A model generated the notes under the pieces. That model was not told the DNA's origin and searched no databases. It was given only the letters and a program-made list of their open reading frames with translations. From Vogesella aquatica (GTDB lineage: Bacteria; Pseudomonadota; Gammaproteobacteria; Burkholderiales; Chromobacteriaceae), in assembly GCF_028548455.1 (NCBI RefSeq), contig NZ_JAQQLF010000016.1, positions 1 to 64,000 on the forward strand: DNA of 64,000 nt. The letters run 5' to 3'. Of this stretch, positions 29,417-37,519 are shown one piece after another. Position numbers and translations under genes: made by a program. Within the stretch, counting starts at the first letter, position 1. Each line of letters opens with the position of its first letter.

Positions 29417-30307
29417 ATGACGCGTGTGCTGGTAATAGGCAGTATCAATATGGACATGGTGGTGAATAGCCCCACCATGCCACGGCTGGGTGAAACGCTC
29501 AGCGGTAGCGGTTTTGCTACCTATCCGGGCGGTAAGGGCGCCAACCAGGCCGTGGCTGCCGCCCGGCTGGGCGCACAGGTCAGCATGATCGGCTGTGTCG
29601 GCCGCGATGCGTTTGGTGCCGGGCTGAAAGCGGTGCTGGCGCATGAGGGCGTAGACACGCGCTGGGTTAGCGAGGTGGACATCGCCACCGGCGTGGCCAG
29701 CATCACGCTGTGCGGTAGCGACAACGCCATCATCGTGGTGCCGGGTGCCAACCATGCGCTGCAGCCAGCGCAGCTGGACGCCGCCGAGCAGGCCTTTGCC
29801 GACGCCGACGTGGTGCTGGCGCAGCTGGAAGTGCCGCTGGCGACTGTAGAGCACGCCGCCATGTTGGCCGCACGCCATGGCAAGCCATTCGTGCTGAACC
29901 CGGCGCCTGCGGTGGCGCTGCCTGCTGCGCTGCTGGCCCGCGTCAGTGTGCTGACCCCCAACGAATTCGAGCTGGCCACCACACTGGCCAGCCCGCAGCC
30001 GTGGCGCGAGCTGGTGGCCGCTGCCGCCGGCCGCATCGTGATGACGCACGGCGCCGACGGCGCCTTCTTTGCCGTTGCTGGCGGCCAACTGCAGCACCAG
30101 CCCGGCTTTGCCGTGACGCCGGTAGACACCACCGGCGCCGGCGACACCTTCAACGGCGCGCTGGCCACCTTCCTGCACCTGGGCCTGGCCGAGGCAGTAC
30201 GCCGTGCCGCCGCAGCCGGTGCGCTGTCGGTAACGCAGCCTGGCGCGCAAGGCGGCATGCCGACCTTGGCCGCACTGGACACCTTTTTGCAGGAGCACGC
30301 CGCATGA
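29417..30307 (+). CDS. rbsK: Ribokinase
   Basis: 296 aa PfkB-family kinase that phosphorylates ribose to ribose 5-phosphate. The N-terminal MTRVLVIGSINMDMVV and YPGGKGANQAVAAARLG bind the sugar. The C-terminal DTTGAGDTFNGALA carries the catalytic aspartate and anion hole. It is first in the operon, unlike the E. coli order where it is fifth. Its stop overlaps the rbsD start (ATGA). Confidence 0.95.
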   Translation: MTRVLVIGSINMDMVVNSPTMPRLGETLSGSGFATYPGGKGANQAVAAARLGAQVSMIGCVGRDAFGAGLKAVLAHEGVDTRWVSEVDIATGVASITLCGSDNAIIVVPGANHALQPAQLDAAEQAFADADVVLAQLEVPLATVEHAAMLAARHGKPFVLNPAPAVALPAALLARVSVLTPNEFELATTLASPQPWRELVAAAAGRIVMTHGADGAFFAVAGGQLQHQPGFAVTPVDTTGAGDTFNGALATFLHLGLAEAVRRAAAAGALSVTQPGAQGGMPTLAALDTFLQEHAA

Positions 30308-30702
30308 AAAAGCTGGGCCATCTGAACCGTGATATCGCCCGCGTGCTGGCTTGCCTGGGCCACACCGACAGCATCGTGATTGCCGATTGCGGCCTGCCGG
30401 TGCCGCCGGGGGTGGAGTGCATCGACGTGTCGCTGGCGCTGGGCGAGCCCGGCTTTGCCCGCGTGCTGGACACCGTGCTGGCCGACATGGCCTGCGAGCG
30501 CGCGCTGTTTGCCAGCGAGTGCCACAGCCATAACCCGGCGGTGTCGGCGCTGGCCGCCGCGCTGCCGGCGCAGGGCATTGCCACCGAGTTTGTCAGCCAC
30601 GAAGCGTTCAAGCAGCACTGCGGTCAGGCGCGGGCGGTGATCCGCACCGGCGACGCCACGCCGTACGCCAATGTGATCCTGTACGCCGGCGTGATTTTCT
30701 AG
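30304..30702 (+). CDS. rbsD: D-ribose pyranase
   Basis: 132 aa. RbsD interconverts the pyranose and furanose forms of ribose so that transported sugar fits ribokinase. MKKLGHLNRDIARVLACLGH and the C-terminal RTGDATPYANVILYAGVIF are family signatures, with the catalytic His in LGHTD. The start at 30304 overlaps the rbsK stop. Confidence 0.95.
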   Translation: MKKLGHLNRDIARVLACLGHTDSIVIADCGLPVPPGVECIDVSLALGEPGFARVLDTVLADMACERALFASECHSHNPAVSALAAALPAQGIATEFVSHEAFKQHCGQARAVIRTGDATPYANVILYAGVIF

Positions 30703-30711
30703 GAGGCGGCG

Positions 30712-32220
30712 ATGAAGGTAAGCATGCGTGGCATCTGCAAGGCCTTTGGCCCGGTGCGGGTGCTGGAAAATGTGGACTTTAGCCTGCACGGTGGCGAAAT
30801 CCACGCGCTGATGGGCGAAAACGGCGCCGGCAAGTCTACGCTGATGAAGATCCTCAGCGGCGTATACCAGCCGGACAGCGGTAGCGTCGAGGTGGACGGC
30901 CAGGCAGTGGCGATCCGCAGCACCCGCGACGCCGAGGCGGCCGGTATTGCCATCATCCACCAGGAACTGAACCTGATTCCGCAGCTGTCGGTGATGGAAA
31001 ACCTGTTTCTGGGCCGCGAGCCGTCGCGCTTTGGCGTGATCCAGCGTGCTGCCATGCGCCAGCAGGCGCGCGCGCAGCTGGACGCGCTGGGCGCCAGCCA
31101 GATCGACGTGGACGCCGAAGCGGGCAGCCTGTCCATCGGCCAGCAGCAGATGGTGGAAATCGCCAAGGCGCTGGCCATGGACGCCCGCGTGCTGATCATG
31201 GATGAACCCACCGCCGCGCTGTCGGCGCGCGAGATCGACACCCTGTTTGCGCTGATGCGCGGCCTGAAAGCACGCGGCGTGGCCATTGTGTACGTGTCGC
31301 ACCGCATGGAAGAGATCTTCCACATCTGCGACAAGATCAGCGTGCTGCGCGATGGCTGCTTTGTGGGCGAGCGCGTGATTGCCGACACCGGTTTTGACGA
31401 AGTGGTGAAGCTGATGGTTGGCCGCGAGATCGGCGACCGCTTCCCTGGCCGTGACGTGCTGCCGGGCGCCGTGCGCTTGGCCGTGCGCGGCCTGTCCGAT
31501 GGCCGCCATATCGACGGTATCAGTTTCGAGGCCCGTGCCGGCGAGGTGCTGGGCATTGCCGGCCTGATGGGCGCCGGCCGCAGCGAAATCCTCAATACGC
31601 TGTTTGGCATCAACCGCCGCACAGCGGGCGAGGTGTGGCTGGACGGCGCGCCGCTGGACGTGCGCAGCCCGGCTGCGGCCATTGCCGCCGGCCTGGCGTT
31701 TGTAACAGAAGACCGCAAGAGCCAGGGCCTGGTGCTGGGCATGTCGGTACGCGAAAACGCCACGCTGGTGCACCTGGACAGCTACGCCCGCCTAGGCGTG
31801 GTGAACCAGGCCGCCGAGCAGGCGGCGGTGGCGCAGCAGATCAGCCAGCTGCGCATCCGTACCCGCGACGCCGAGCTGGACGTGAAGTCGCTGTCCGGTG
31901 GCAACCAGCAAAAAGTGGTGTTTGCCAAATGGCTGGCCAAGCCGCCCAAGGTGCTGCTGCTGGACGAACCCACGCGCGGCGTGGACGTGGGCGGCAAGGC
32001 CGAGATCTACCACATCATCAACCAGCTGGCCGCCGCCGGGGTGGCCATCGTGATGGTGTCGTCCGAGCTGCCCGAGGTGATGGCGATGAGTAACCGCATC
32101 CTGGTGCTGCACGAGGGGCGCCAGACCGCGCTGTTCGATGCGGCCAACCTCAGCCAGGAAGACATCATGGCCGCTGCCACCGGCACCGCCGGCCACGACA
32201 CCCGCACAACACAGGATTGA
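30712..32220 (+). CDS. rbsA: Ribose ABC transporter, duplicated ATP-binding subunit
   Basis: 502 aa with two fused ATPase domains. The first has Walker A GENGAGKSTLMK and signature LSIGQQQMVEIAKAL. The second has the degenerate Walker A GLMGAGRSE typical of sugar importers of this class and signature LSGGNQQKVVFAKWL. It powers ribose uptake with RbsC and RbsB. GGAGG precedes the start. Confidence 0.96.
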   Translation: MKVSMRGICKAFGPVRVLENVDFSLHGGEIHALMGENGAGKSTLMKILSGVYQPDSGSVEVDGQAVAIRSTRDAEAAGIAIIHQELNLIPQLSVMENLFLGREPSRFGVIQRAAMRQQARAQLDALGASQIDVDAEAGSLSIGQQQMVEIAKALAMDARVLIMDEPTAALSAREIDTLFALMRGLKARGVAIVYVSHRMEEIFHICDKISVLRDGCFVGERVIADTGFDEVVKLMVGREIGDRFPGRDVLPGAVRLAVRGLSDGRHIDGISFEARAGEVLGIAGLMGAGRSEILNTLFGINRRTAGEVWLDGAPLDVRSPAAAIAAGLAFVTEDRKSQGLVLGMSVRENATLVHLDSYARLGVVNQAAEQAAVAQQISQLRIRTRDAELDVKSLSGGNQQKVVFAKWLAKPPKVLLLDEPTRGVDVGGKAEIYHIINQLAAAGVAIVMVSSELPEVMAMSNRILVLHEGRQTALFDAANLSQEDIMAAATGTAGHDTRTTQD

Positions 32221-32224
32221 GAGC

Positions 32225-33163
32225 ATGACTGCACAACAAAAAGCCACGCTGCAAAAGCTGGGCCCCTTCATTGCGCTGCTGGTGGTTTCCGGCGCGCTGG
32301 CCATCATGAGCCCGGATTTCCTCACCGTGGGCAACCTGATGAACGTGATGCGCCAGGTATCGATCAACGCGCTGATCGCCTTCGGCATGACGCTGGTGAT
32401 TCTGCTGGGCGGCATCGACCTGTCGGTGGGTTCCATCCTGGCGCTGTCGTCGGTGTGTATTGCACTGATGATCCAAAGCGGGCTGGACCCGGTGCTGGCT
32501 ACGCTGCTGGGTATTGGCGCGGGTGCCGGCATGGGCTTTGCCAACGGCTGGATCATCAGCAAGGGCAAGGTGGCACCGTTTATTGCCACGCTGGCTTCCA
32601 TGACTATTCTGCGCGGCCTGTCGCTGGTGTTTTCCGGCGGCAGCCCGATTACCGGCCTGGACAGTGATTTCTTCCAGATGCTGGGCGGCGGCTACGTGGC
32701 CGGCCTGGTGCCGGTACCGGTGGTGTGGATGCTGCTGATGTTTGCCGGCTTCTGGTTCCTGCTGAAGCAGACCGTGTTCGGCCGCCACGTGTACGCCACC
32801 GGCGGTAACGAGGAAGCCTCGCGCCTGTCCGGCGTGAAAGTGGATCGCGTCAAGATCTGGGTCTATACCTTGTCTGGCGCCATGTCGGCGATGGCCGGCG
32901 TGGTGCTGACCTCGCGCCTGAACTCGGCGCAGCCCACCGCCGGTACCGGCTACGAGCTGGACGCCATCGCCGCCGTAGTGCTGGGCGGCACCAGCCTGAC
33001 CGGCGGGCGCGGCTGGATCTTCGGCACCCTGATGGGGGCGCTGCTGATCGGCGTACTGAATAACGGCCTCAACTTGCTGGGCGTGTCGTCGTTCTACCAG
33101 CAAGTGATCAAGGGCGCAGTCATCCTGCTGGCGGTACTGCTGGACCGCGCAGGCAAAAAGTAA
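32225..33163 (+). CDS. rbsC: Ribose ABC transporter permease
   Basis: 312 aa with about ten membrane helices. LLGGIDLSVGSILALSSV and the late GGTSLTGGRGWIFGTLMGAL are family marks. I start it at ATG 32225 (MTAQQKATLQKLGPF), 4 bases after the rbsA stop with TTGAGAG upstream. The longer frame that begins inside rbsA is not supported. Confidence 0.95.
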   Translation: MTAQQKATLQKLGPFIALLVVSGALAIMSPDFLTVGNLMNVMRQVSINALIAFGMTLVILLGGIDLSVGSILALSSVCIALMIQSGLDPVLATLLGIGAGAGMGFANGWIISKGKVAPFIATLASMTILRGLSLVFSGGSPITGLDSDFFQMLGGGYVAGLVPVPVVWMLLMFAGFWFLLKQTVFGRHVYATGGNEEASRLSGVKVDRVKIWVYTLSGAMSAMAGVVLTSRLNSAQPTAGTGYELDAIAAVVLGGTSLTGGRGWIFGTLMGALLIGVLNNGLNLLGVSSFYQQVIKGAVILLAVLLDRAGKK

Positions 33164-33228
33164 ACCGGTCGCCGGCAGGTGGCCGGCGGCGGCAACACGT
33201 GTCGTTCAATAAAACAGGGAGTCGCACC

Positions 33229-34161
33229 ATGAATCGCATCATTACCCCGCTGCTGGCCAGCCTGCTGGCTTTCGGTATCGCCGCCTGCTCCAAGCAAGGC
33301 CCGGACAGCGCGCCGGCCGCGGCCAGCGAGCCGGCAGCCGCCACCAGCACTGCTACCGTCGGCCTGGCGGTGTCCACGCTGAATAACCCGTTCTTCGTGT
33401 CGCTGCGTGACGGCGCCGAAGCCGAGGCCAAGAAAGAAGGTATCAACCTGATTACCGTGGACGCGCAGGACGACCCGGCCAAGCAACAGGCCAGCGTGGA
33501 AGACCTGATCCAGAAGAAAGTGAACGTCATCCTGATCAACCCGACCGACTCCGCCGCGGTGGCCAATGTGGTGAAAGAAGCCACTAGCAAGGGTATCAAG
33601 GTGGTATCGCTGGACCGTAGCGTGACCGGTGCCGAGGTCAGCGCCCACATTGCCTCCGACAACGTGGCTGGCGGCAAGATGGCCGGCGAGTTCCTGCTGG
33701 AAAAACTGGGTGGCAAGGGCAGTATCGTGGAGCTGGAAGGCATTGCCGGCTCCTCCGCAGCGCGCGAACGTGGCCAGGGCTTCCACCAGGTAGTGGATGG
33801 CAAGGCCGACGTGAAACTGCTGGCCAAACAGCCGGCCGACTTTGACCGCGCCAAGGGCCTGTCGGTGATGGAAAACATCATCCAGGGTAACAAAGGCATC
33901 CAGGGGGTGTTTGCGCACAACGACGAAATGGCGCTGGGCGCGGTGAAAGCCATCCAGGCTGCCGGCCTGAAGAACGTGGTGGTGGTGGGCTTTGATGCTA
34001 CCGCCGACGCCGTGGCTGCCGTGAAAGGCGGCACCCTGGCCGCCACCGTACAGCAACAGCCGGAGCTGATCGGCCAGTACGGCGTGCAGACTGCCAAGAA
34101 ACTGATCGCCGGCCAGCCGGTAGACAAGTTCATCCCGGTACCGCTGAACCTGGTGAAGTAA
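33229..34161 (+). CDS. rbsB: Ribose-binding protein, predicted lipid-anchored
   Basis: 310 aa periplasmic-binding protein type 1. The mature protein shows VGLAVSTLNNPFFVSLRDGA, DRSVTGAEVSAHIASDN and FAHNDEMALGAVKAIQAAG. The signal MNRIITPLLASLLAFGIAAC ends in a lipobox, and a Ser/Ala/Pro-rich linker follows the cysteine, so it is probably a lipoprotein. E. coli RbsB is soluble. I start at ATG 33229, after GGGAG. Ribose is inferred from the operon; the family also has other pentose and furanose binders. Confidence 0.92.
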   Translation: MNRIITPLLASLLAFGIAACSKQGPDSAPAAASEPAAATSTATVGLAVSTLNNPFFVSLRDGAEAEAKKEGINLITVDAQDDPAKQQASVEDLIQKKVNVILINPTDSAAVANVVKEATSKGIKVVSLDRSVTGAEVSAHIASDNVAGGKMAGEFLLEKLGGKGSIVELEGIAGSSAARERGQGFHQVVDGKADVKLLAKQPADFDRAKGLSVMENIIQGNKGIQGVFAHNDEMALGAVKAIQAAGLKNVVVVGFDATADAVAAVKGGTLAATVQQQPELIGQYGVQTAKKLIAGQPVDKFIPVPLNLVK

Positions 34162-34168
34162 GCCTGCA

Positions 34169-34198
34169 TGCGGCCAACCCGTTGTGACGGGGGCCGCT
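34169..34198 (+). repeat. Dispersed 10-mer copy within an imperfect hairpin after rbsB
   Basis: TGCGGCCAAC at 34169-34178. GCGGCC pairs with GGCCGC (34193-34198) and CCCGT with ACGGG inside it, around a TGTG loop. The T-run is poor, so it may be a stabilising 3' hairpin rather than a terminator. Confidence 0.6.
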
Positions 34199-34202
34199 GT
34201 AA

Positions 34203-34248
34203 TACAATCAGGGTCCCTGCCGGCGCCGTGCTGGCAGGGATTTTCTTT
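34203..34248 (+). terminator. Terminator of the rbs operon overlapping the start region of the lacI-type gene
   Basis: TCCCTGCC (34214-34221) pairs with GGCAGGGA (34233-34240) and is followed by TTTTCTTT. Just upstream lies a -10-like TACAAT (34203-34208) with TTGTGA 15 bases before it. Transcription from this weak promoter would start in the left arm and avoid termination. Confidence 0.7.
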
Positions 34249-34274
34249 GCCCCGCCATATCGCAGGAGTTTTTC

Positions 34275-35285
34275 ATGACGTTTCAGCGCCTGACCATTGA
34301 CGATGTTGCCCGCATTGCCGGCGTGTCGCGCACCACGGCCAGTATGGTGCTCAATGGCCACGCCGAGCGTTACCGCATTGCCCAGGCCACCGTACAGCGG
34401 GTAGAGCAGGTGGCGCGCGAGCTGCATTTCAGCCCGTCGCACTCGGCGCGCTCATTACGCAACCGCCGCAGCCAGGCCATTGGCCTGGTGATACCCGACC
34501 TGACCAACGCCAGCCACGCCGCGCTGGCGCAAGCGCTGGAAAACCTGTGCCGCGCCCGCGACCTGCAGCTGCTGATGGTGACCAGCGACGAAGACCCCGA
34601 GCGCGAAAGTGCCGGCATGACCCAGCTGGTCGCACGCCAGGTGGACGGCATGCTGGTGGTGCCCTGTAGCAGCGATGCCCGCCATTACCAGAAATGGACA
34701 CGCCGCCTGCCGCTGGTGTTTGTCGATCGCCGTCTGGACGACAGCGGTATCCCCTCGGTGGTGACCGACGCCACCGACAGCGTGGTGCAATTGCTGGCGC
34801 CCAGGTTGGCCGCAGGCATCAGCGAGCTGGTGTACTTTGGCGGCCAGGCCGCGCTGTCGCCCAGCCGTGACCGCCTGGCCGGCTACCGCCAGGCGCTGGC
34901 CGGGGCGGGCCTCGCCGAGCAGCCTGGCTGGGTGTGCGAACGCGACTTCCTGCGCGAATCGGGCTACGCCATGATGCGCGACTGGCATGCGGCCAACGGG
35001 CGATACCCGCAGGCGCTGTTTACCGCCTCCATCACCCTGCTGGAAGGCGTACTGGCGTATTTGCGCCAGCATGGCCTGCACGATGCGCCGCGCAGCATGA
35101 TGACCTTCGACCACCACGCGCTGCTGGACTGCCTGCCGCTGGCCATTGATGCGGTACAGCAGGATTCTGAAGGCTTGGCCGTTGCCAGCCTGGCTAAAGT
35201 GCTGGCTTTGCTGGAAGGCCAGCCGCTGGCGGCTACCGACACCCGTATCGCCGCCACCTTGCTGCGCAGCCCGCACGGCGGCTAG
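34275..35285 (+). CDS. LacI-family regulator, Cra-like, probable regulator of the rbs operon
   Basis: 336 aa. The LacI helix-turn-helix is at the N-terminus (LTIDDVARIAGVSRTTASMV) with hinge SHSARSLRNRRSQAIGLVIP. Much of the effector domain reads like Cra/FruR rather than RbsR: VIPDLTNASHAALAQALE, WTRRLPLVFVDRRLD, ALFTASITLLEGVLAYL. Its place after rbsB suggests local control of ribose genes, perhaps through the dyad at 29348-29366. The effector (ribose, a phosphosugar or other) is open. It holds two exact copies of the dispersed 10-mer. Confidence 0.85.
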   Translation: MTFQRLTIDDVARIAGVSRTTASMVLNGHAERYRIAQATVQRVEQVARELHFSPSHSARSLRNRRSQAIGLVIPDLTNASHAALAQALENLCRARDLQLLMVTSDEDPERESAGMTQLVARQVDGMLVVPCSSDARHYQKWTRRLPLVFVDRRLDDSGIPSVVTDATDSVVQLLAPRLAAGISELVYFGGQAALSPSRDRLAGYRQALAGAGLAEQPGWVCERDFLRESGYAMMRDWHAANGRYPQALFTASITLLEGVLAYLRQHGLHDAPRSMMTFDHHALLDCLPLAIDAVQQDSEGLAVASLAKVLALLEGQPLAATDTRIAATLLRSPHGG

Positions 35286-35295
35286 GGCGGCTGGC

Positions 35296-35304
35296 TGGTA
35301 GAAT
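35296..35304 (+). promoter_or_regulatory. Extended -10 promoter-like element of uvrD
   Basis: TGGTAGAAT: a TG-extended -10 (TAGAAT at 35299-35304), 32 bases before the uvrD start. No good -35 is seen. Confidence 0.4.
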
Positions 35305-35335
35305 GGCTACTTTCGTATTTGCCTGACCCCGCCCC

Positions 35336-37489
35336 ATGAATAATGACCTGCTCGCCGGCCTGAACGCCGAACAACTTTCCGCCGTAACCTGGCCTGCCAA
35401 GAGTGCCCTGGTGCTGGCTGGCGCCGGCAGTGGCAAAACGCGGGTGCTCACCACGCGCATTGCCTGGCTACTGCAAACCGGCCAGGCCAACCCGGCCAGC
35501 ATTCTGGCGGTAACGTTTACCAATAAAGCCGCGCGCGAAATGCAGACACGCTTGGCCGCGATGATGCCGGTGAACGTGAAAACCATGTGGATCGGCACCT
35601 TCCACGGCCTGTGCAACCGCCTGCTGCGCATGCACTACCGCGATACCGGCCTGCCGCAGACCTTCCAGATCCTGGATAGCGGCGAGCAGCAAAGCGCCAT
35701 CAAACGCCTGCTCAAAAGCCTGGATATCTCGGACGAGAAATTCCCGCCCAAGCAGGTACAGCAGTTCATCAACGGCCAGAAAGAAGCCGGCGTGCGTGCC
35801 GGCGAGCTGAGCGCCCACGACCCGTATACCAAAAAGCTGATCGAGCTGTACGCCGCCTACGACGCGCAGTGCAACCGCGAAGGCGTGGTGGATTTTGCCG
35901 AGCTGCTGCTGCGCAGTTACGAGCTGTTGTCGCGCAATGCTGCCTTGTGCGAGCACTATCGCGCCCGTTTCCGCTTTTTGCTGGTGGACGAATTCCAGGA
36001 TACCAACCGCCTGCAGTACGCCTGGCTCAAGCTGCTGGCCGGCCCCGACAACGCCCTGTTCGCCGTGGGTGACGACGACCAGTCCATCTACGCCTTCCGC
36101 GGCGCCGAAGTGGGCAATATGCGCGCGCTGCTGGCCGATTATGGCGTGGCCGGCCCGGTACGGCTGGAGCAGAATTACCGCTCGGCCGGCACCATTCTGG
36201 ATGCGGCCAACGCGCTGATCGAGCGTAACGACGGCCGCCTGGGCAAACAGCTGTGGACCGCCGCCGGCCCCGGCGACAAGATCCGCCTGTTCGATGCCTA
36301 TTCCGACGGCGAAGAAGCGCAATTTATCGTGGACGAAGTCAAAGCGCTCAAGCGCGATGGCTGGAGCTTGTCCGACATGGCGGTGCTGTACCGTAGCAAC
36401 GCCCAGTCGCGCATTCTGGAGCACGTGCTGGTACAGGCTGGCGTGGCCTATCGCATTTACGGCGGCCTGCGCTTTTTCGAGCGCCAGGAAATCAAGCACG
36501 CGCTGGCCTACCTGCGCCTGGCCATTAACCCGGACGACGACAACGCGCTGCTGCGTGTCATCAACGTACCCGCGCGCGGTATCGGTGCCCGTAGTGTGGA
36601 AAACCTGCAAACCGCCAGCCGCGAGCAGGGCGTCAGCTTGTGGCAGGCAGCGTGCGGGGCGGGTGGTGGGCGCACCGCCGGCAAGCTGGCCGAGTTTGTG
36701 CTGCTGGTGGAAAAACTGCGCCAGCGCTGCGAGCCCTTGAACCTGGCCGAGCAAGTGAGCCTGGTGATCGACGAGAGCGGCTTGCGTGCCATGTACGAGG
36801 CCGACAAGAAAGACGGTGAAGAGCGCCTGGCCAACCTGGACGAGCTGATCAATGCGGCTACCGGCTTCATGCCGCAAGAGCCGCAGCTGGCCGTGGTAGA
36901 GTTCCTGACCCAGGCTAGCCTGGAGGCGGGCGACCATCAGGCCGACGCCGGTGAGGACGCCTTGCAGCTGATGACCGTGCACGCGGCCAAGGGGCTTGAA
37001 TTCAATGCGGTATTTGTTGGCGGGCTGGAAGAGGGGCTGTTCCCGCACGAAAACAGTTTCAATGACCCAAAGGGCCTGGAAGAAGAGCGCCGCCTGATGT
37101 ACGTGGCCATCACCCGGGCCAGACAGCGGCTTTATCTCACTAATGCGCAAAGCCGCATGCTGCACGGGCAGAGCCGTTACCCGATACGCTCGCGTTTTGT
37201 AGATGAGATTCCGGCCGAGCTGTTGCAGGTTTTATCTGCTACGGTAAAAGCTGCGCCCGTGACCAGCCGCAGCAGTTGGGCCGAGCCGGCCTTTGTGCAG
37301 CAAAAAGCGGTAGCCCGCCAGGGCGGTTGGCGCGTGGGCCAGTCGCTGAGCCATACCAAGTTTGGTGCCGGGGTGGTGATCAATGCCGAAGGTGCAGGCG
37401 ACGACGTGCGCTTGCAGATCAATTTTGCCGAGCATGGCATCAAATGGCTGGATTTGCGTTACGCTGCTGACAAATTGACGTCTCTATAA
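35336..37489 (+). CDS. uvrD: DNA helicase II
   Basis: 717 aa superfamily 1 helicase, close to the E. coli length of 720. It unwinds 3' to 5' in nucleotide excision and mismatch repair. Walker A is LAGAGSGKTRVLTTR and motif II is LLVDEFQDTNRLQ. VGDDDQSIYAFRGAE, LEQNYRS and MTVHAAKGLEFNAVF follow in order. The C-terminal Tudor-like tail that contacts RNA polymerase is present (LSHTKFGAGVVINAEG). An upstream extended -10 and no coupled neighbour suggest its own promoter. Confidence 0.96.
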   Translation: MNNDLLAGLNAEQLSAVTWPAKSALVLAGAGSGKTRVLTTRIAWLLQTGQANPASILAVTFTNKAAREMQTRLAAMMPVNVKTMWIGTFHGLCNRLLRMHYRDTGLPQTFQILDSGEQQSAIKRLLKSLDISDEKFPPKQVQQFINGQKEAGVRAGELSAHDPYTKKLIELYAAYDAQCNREGVVDFAELLLRSYELLSRNAALCEHYRARFRFLLVDEFQDTNRLQYAWLKLLAGPDNALFAVGDDDQSIYAFRGAEVGNMRALLADYGVAGPVRLEQNYRSAGTILDAANALIERNDGRLGKQLWTAAGPGDKIRLFDAYSDGEEAQFIVDEVKALKRDGWSLSDMAVLYRSNAQSRILEHVLVQAGVAYRIYGGLRFFERQEIKHALAYLRLAINPDDDNALLRVINVPARGIGARSVENLQTASREQGVSLWQAACGAGGGRTAGKLAEFVLLVEKLRQRCEPLNLAEQVSLVIDESGLRAMYEADKKDGEERLANLDELINAATGFMPQEPQLAVVEFLTQASLEAGDHQADAGEDALQLMTVHAAKGLEFNAVFVGGLEEGLFPHENSFNDPKGLEEERRLMYVAITRARQRLYLTNAQSRMLHGQSRYPIRSRFVDEIPAELLQVLSATVKAAPVTSRSSWAEPAFVQQKAVARQGGWRVGQSLSHTKFGAGVVINAEGAGDDVRLQINFAEHGIKWLDLRYAADKLTSL

Positions 37490-37519
37490 GCCACCAACAT
37501 AACAAAAGCGGGGCAATAC

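Noticed and set aside
30001-30303. Longer N-terminus for rbsD reaching back into rbsK
   Set aside because: The extension is in another frame of rbsK. The ATG at 30304 with its ATGA overlap matches the family start.
29521-31773. 750-codon minus-strand open frame opposite rbsK, rbsD and rbsA
   Set aside because: Same reason: a mirror of strongly GC3-biased coding sequence, spanning three genes.
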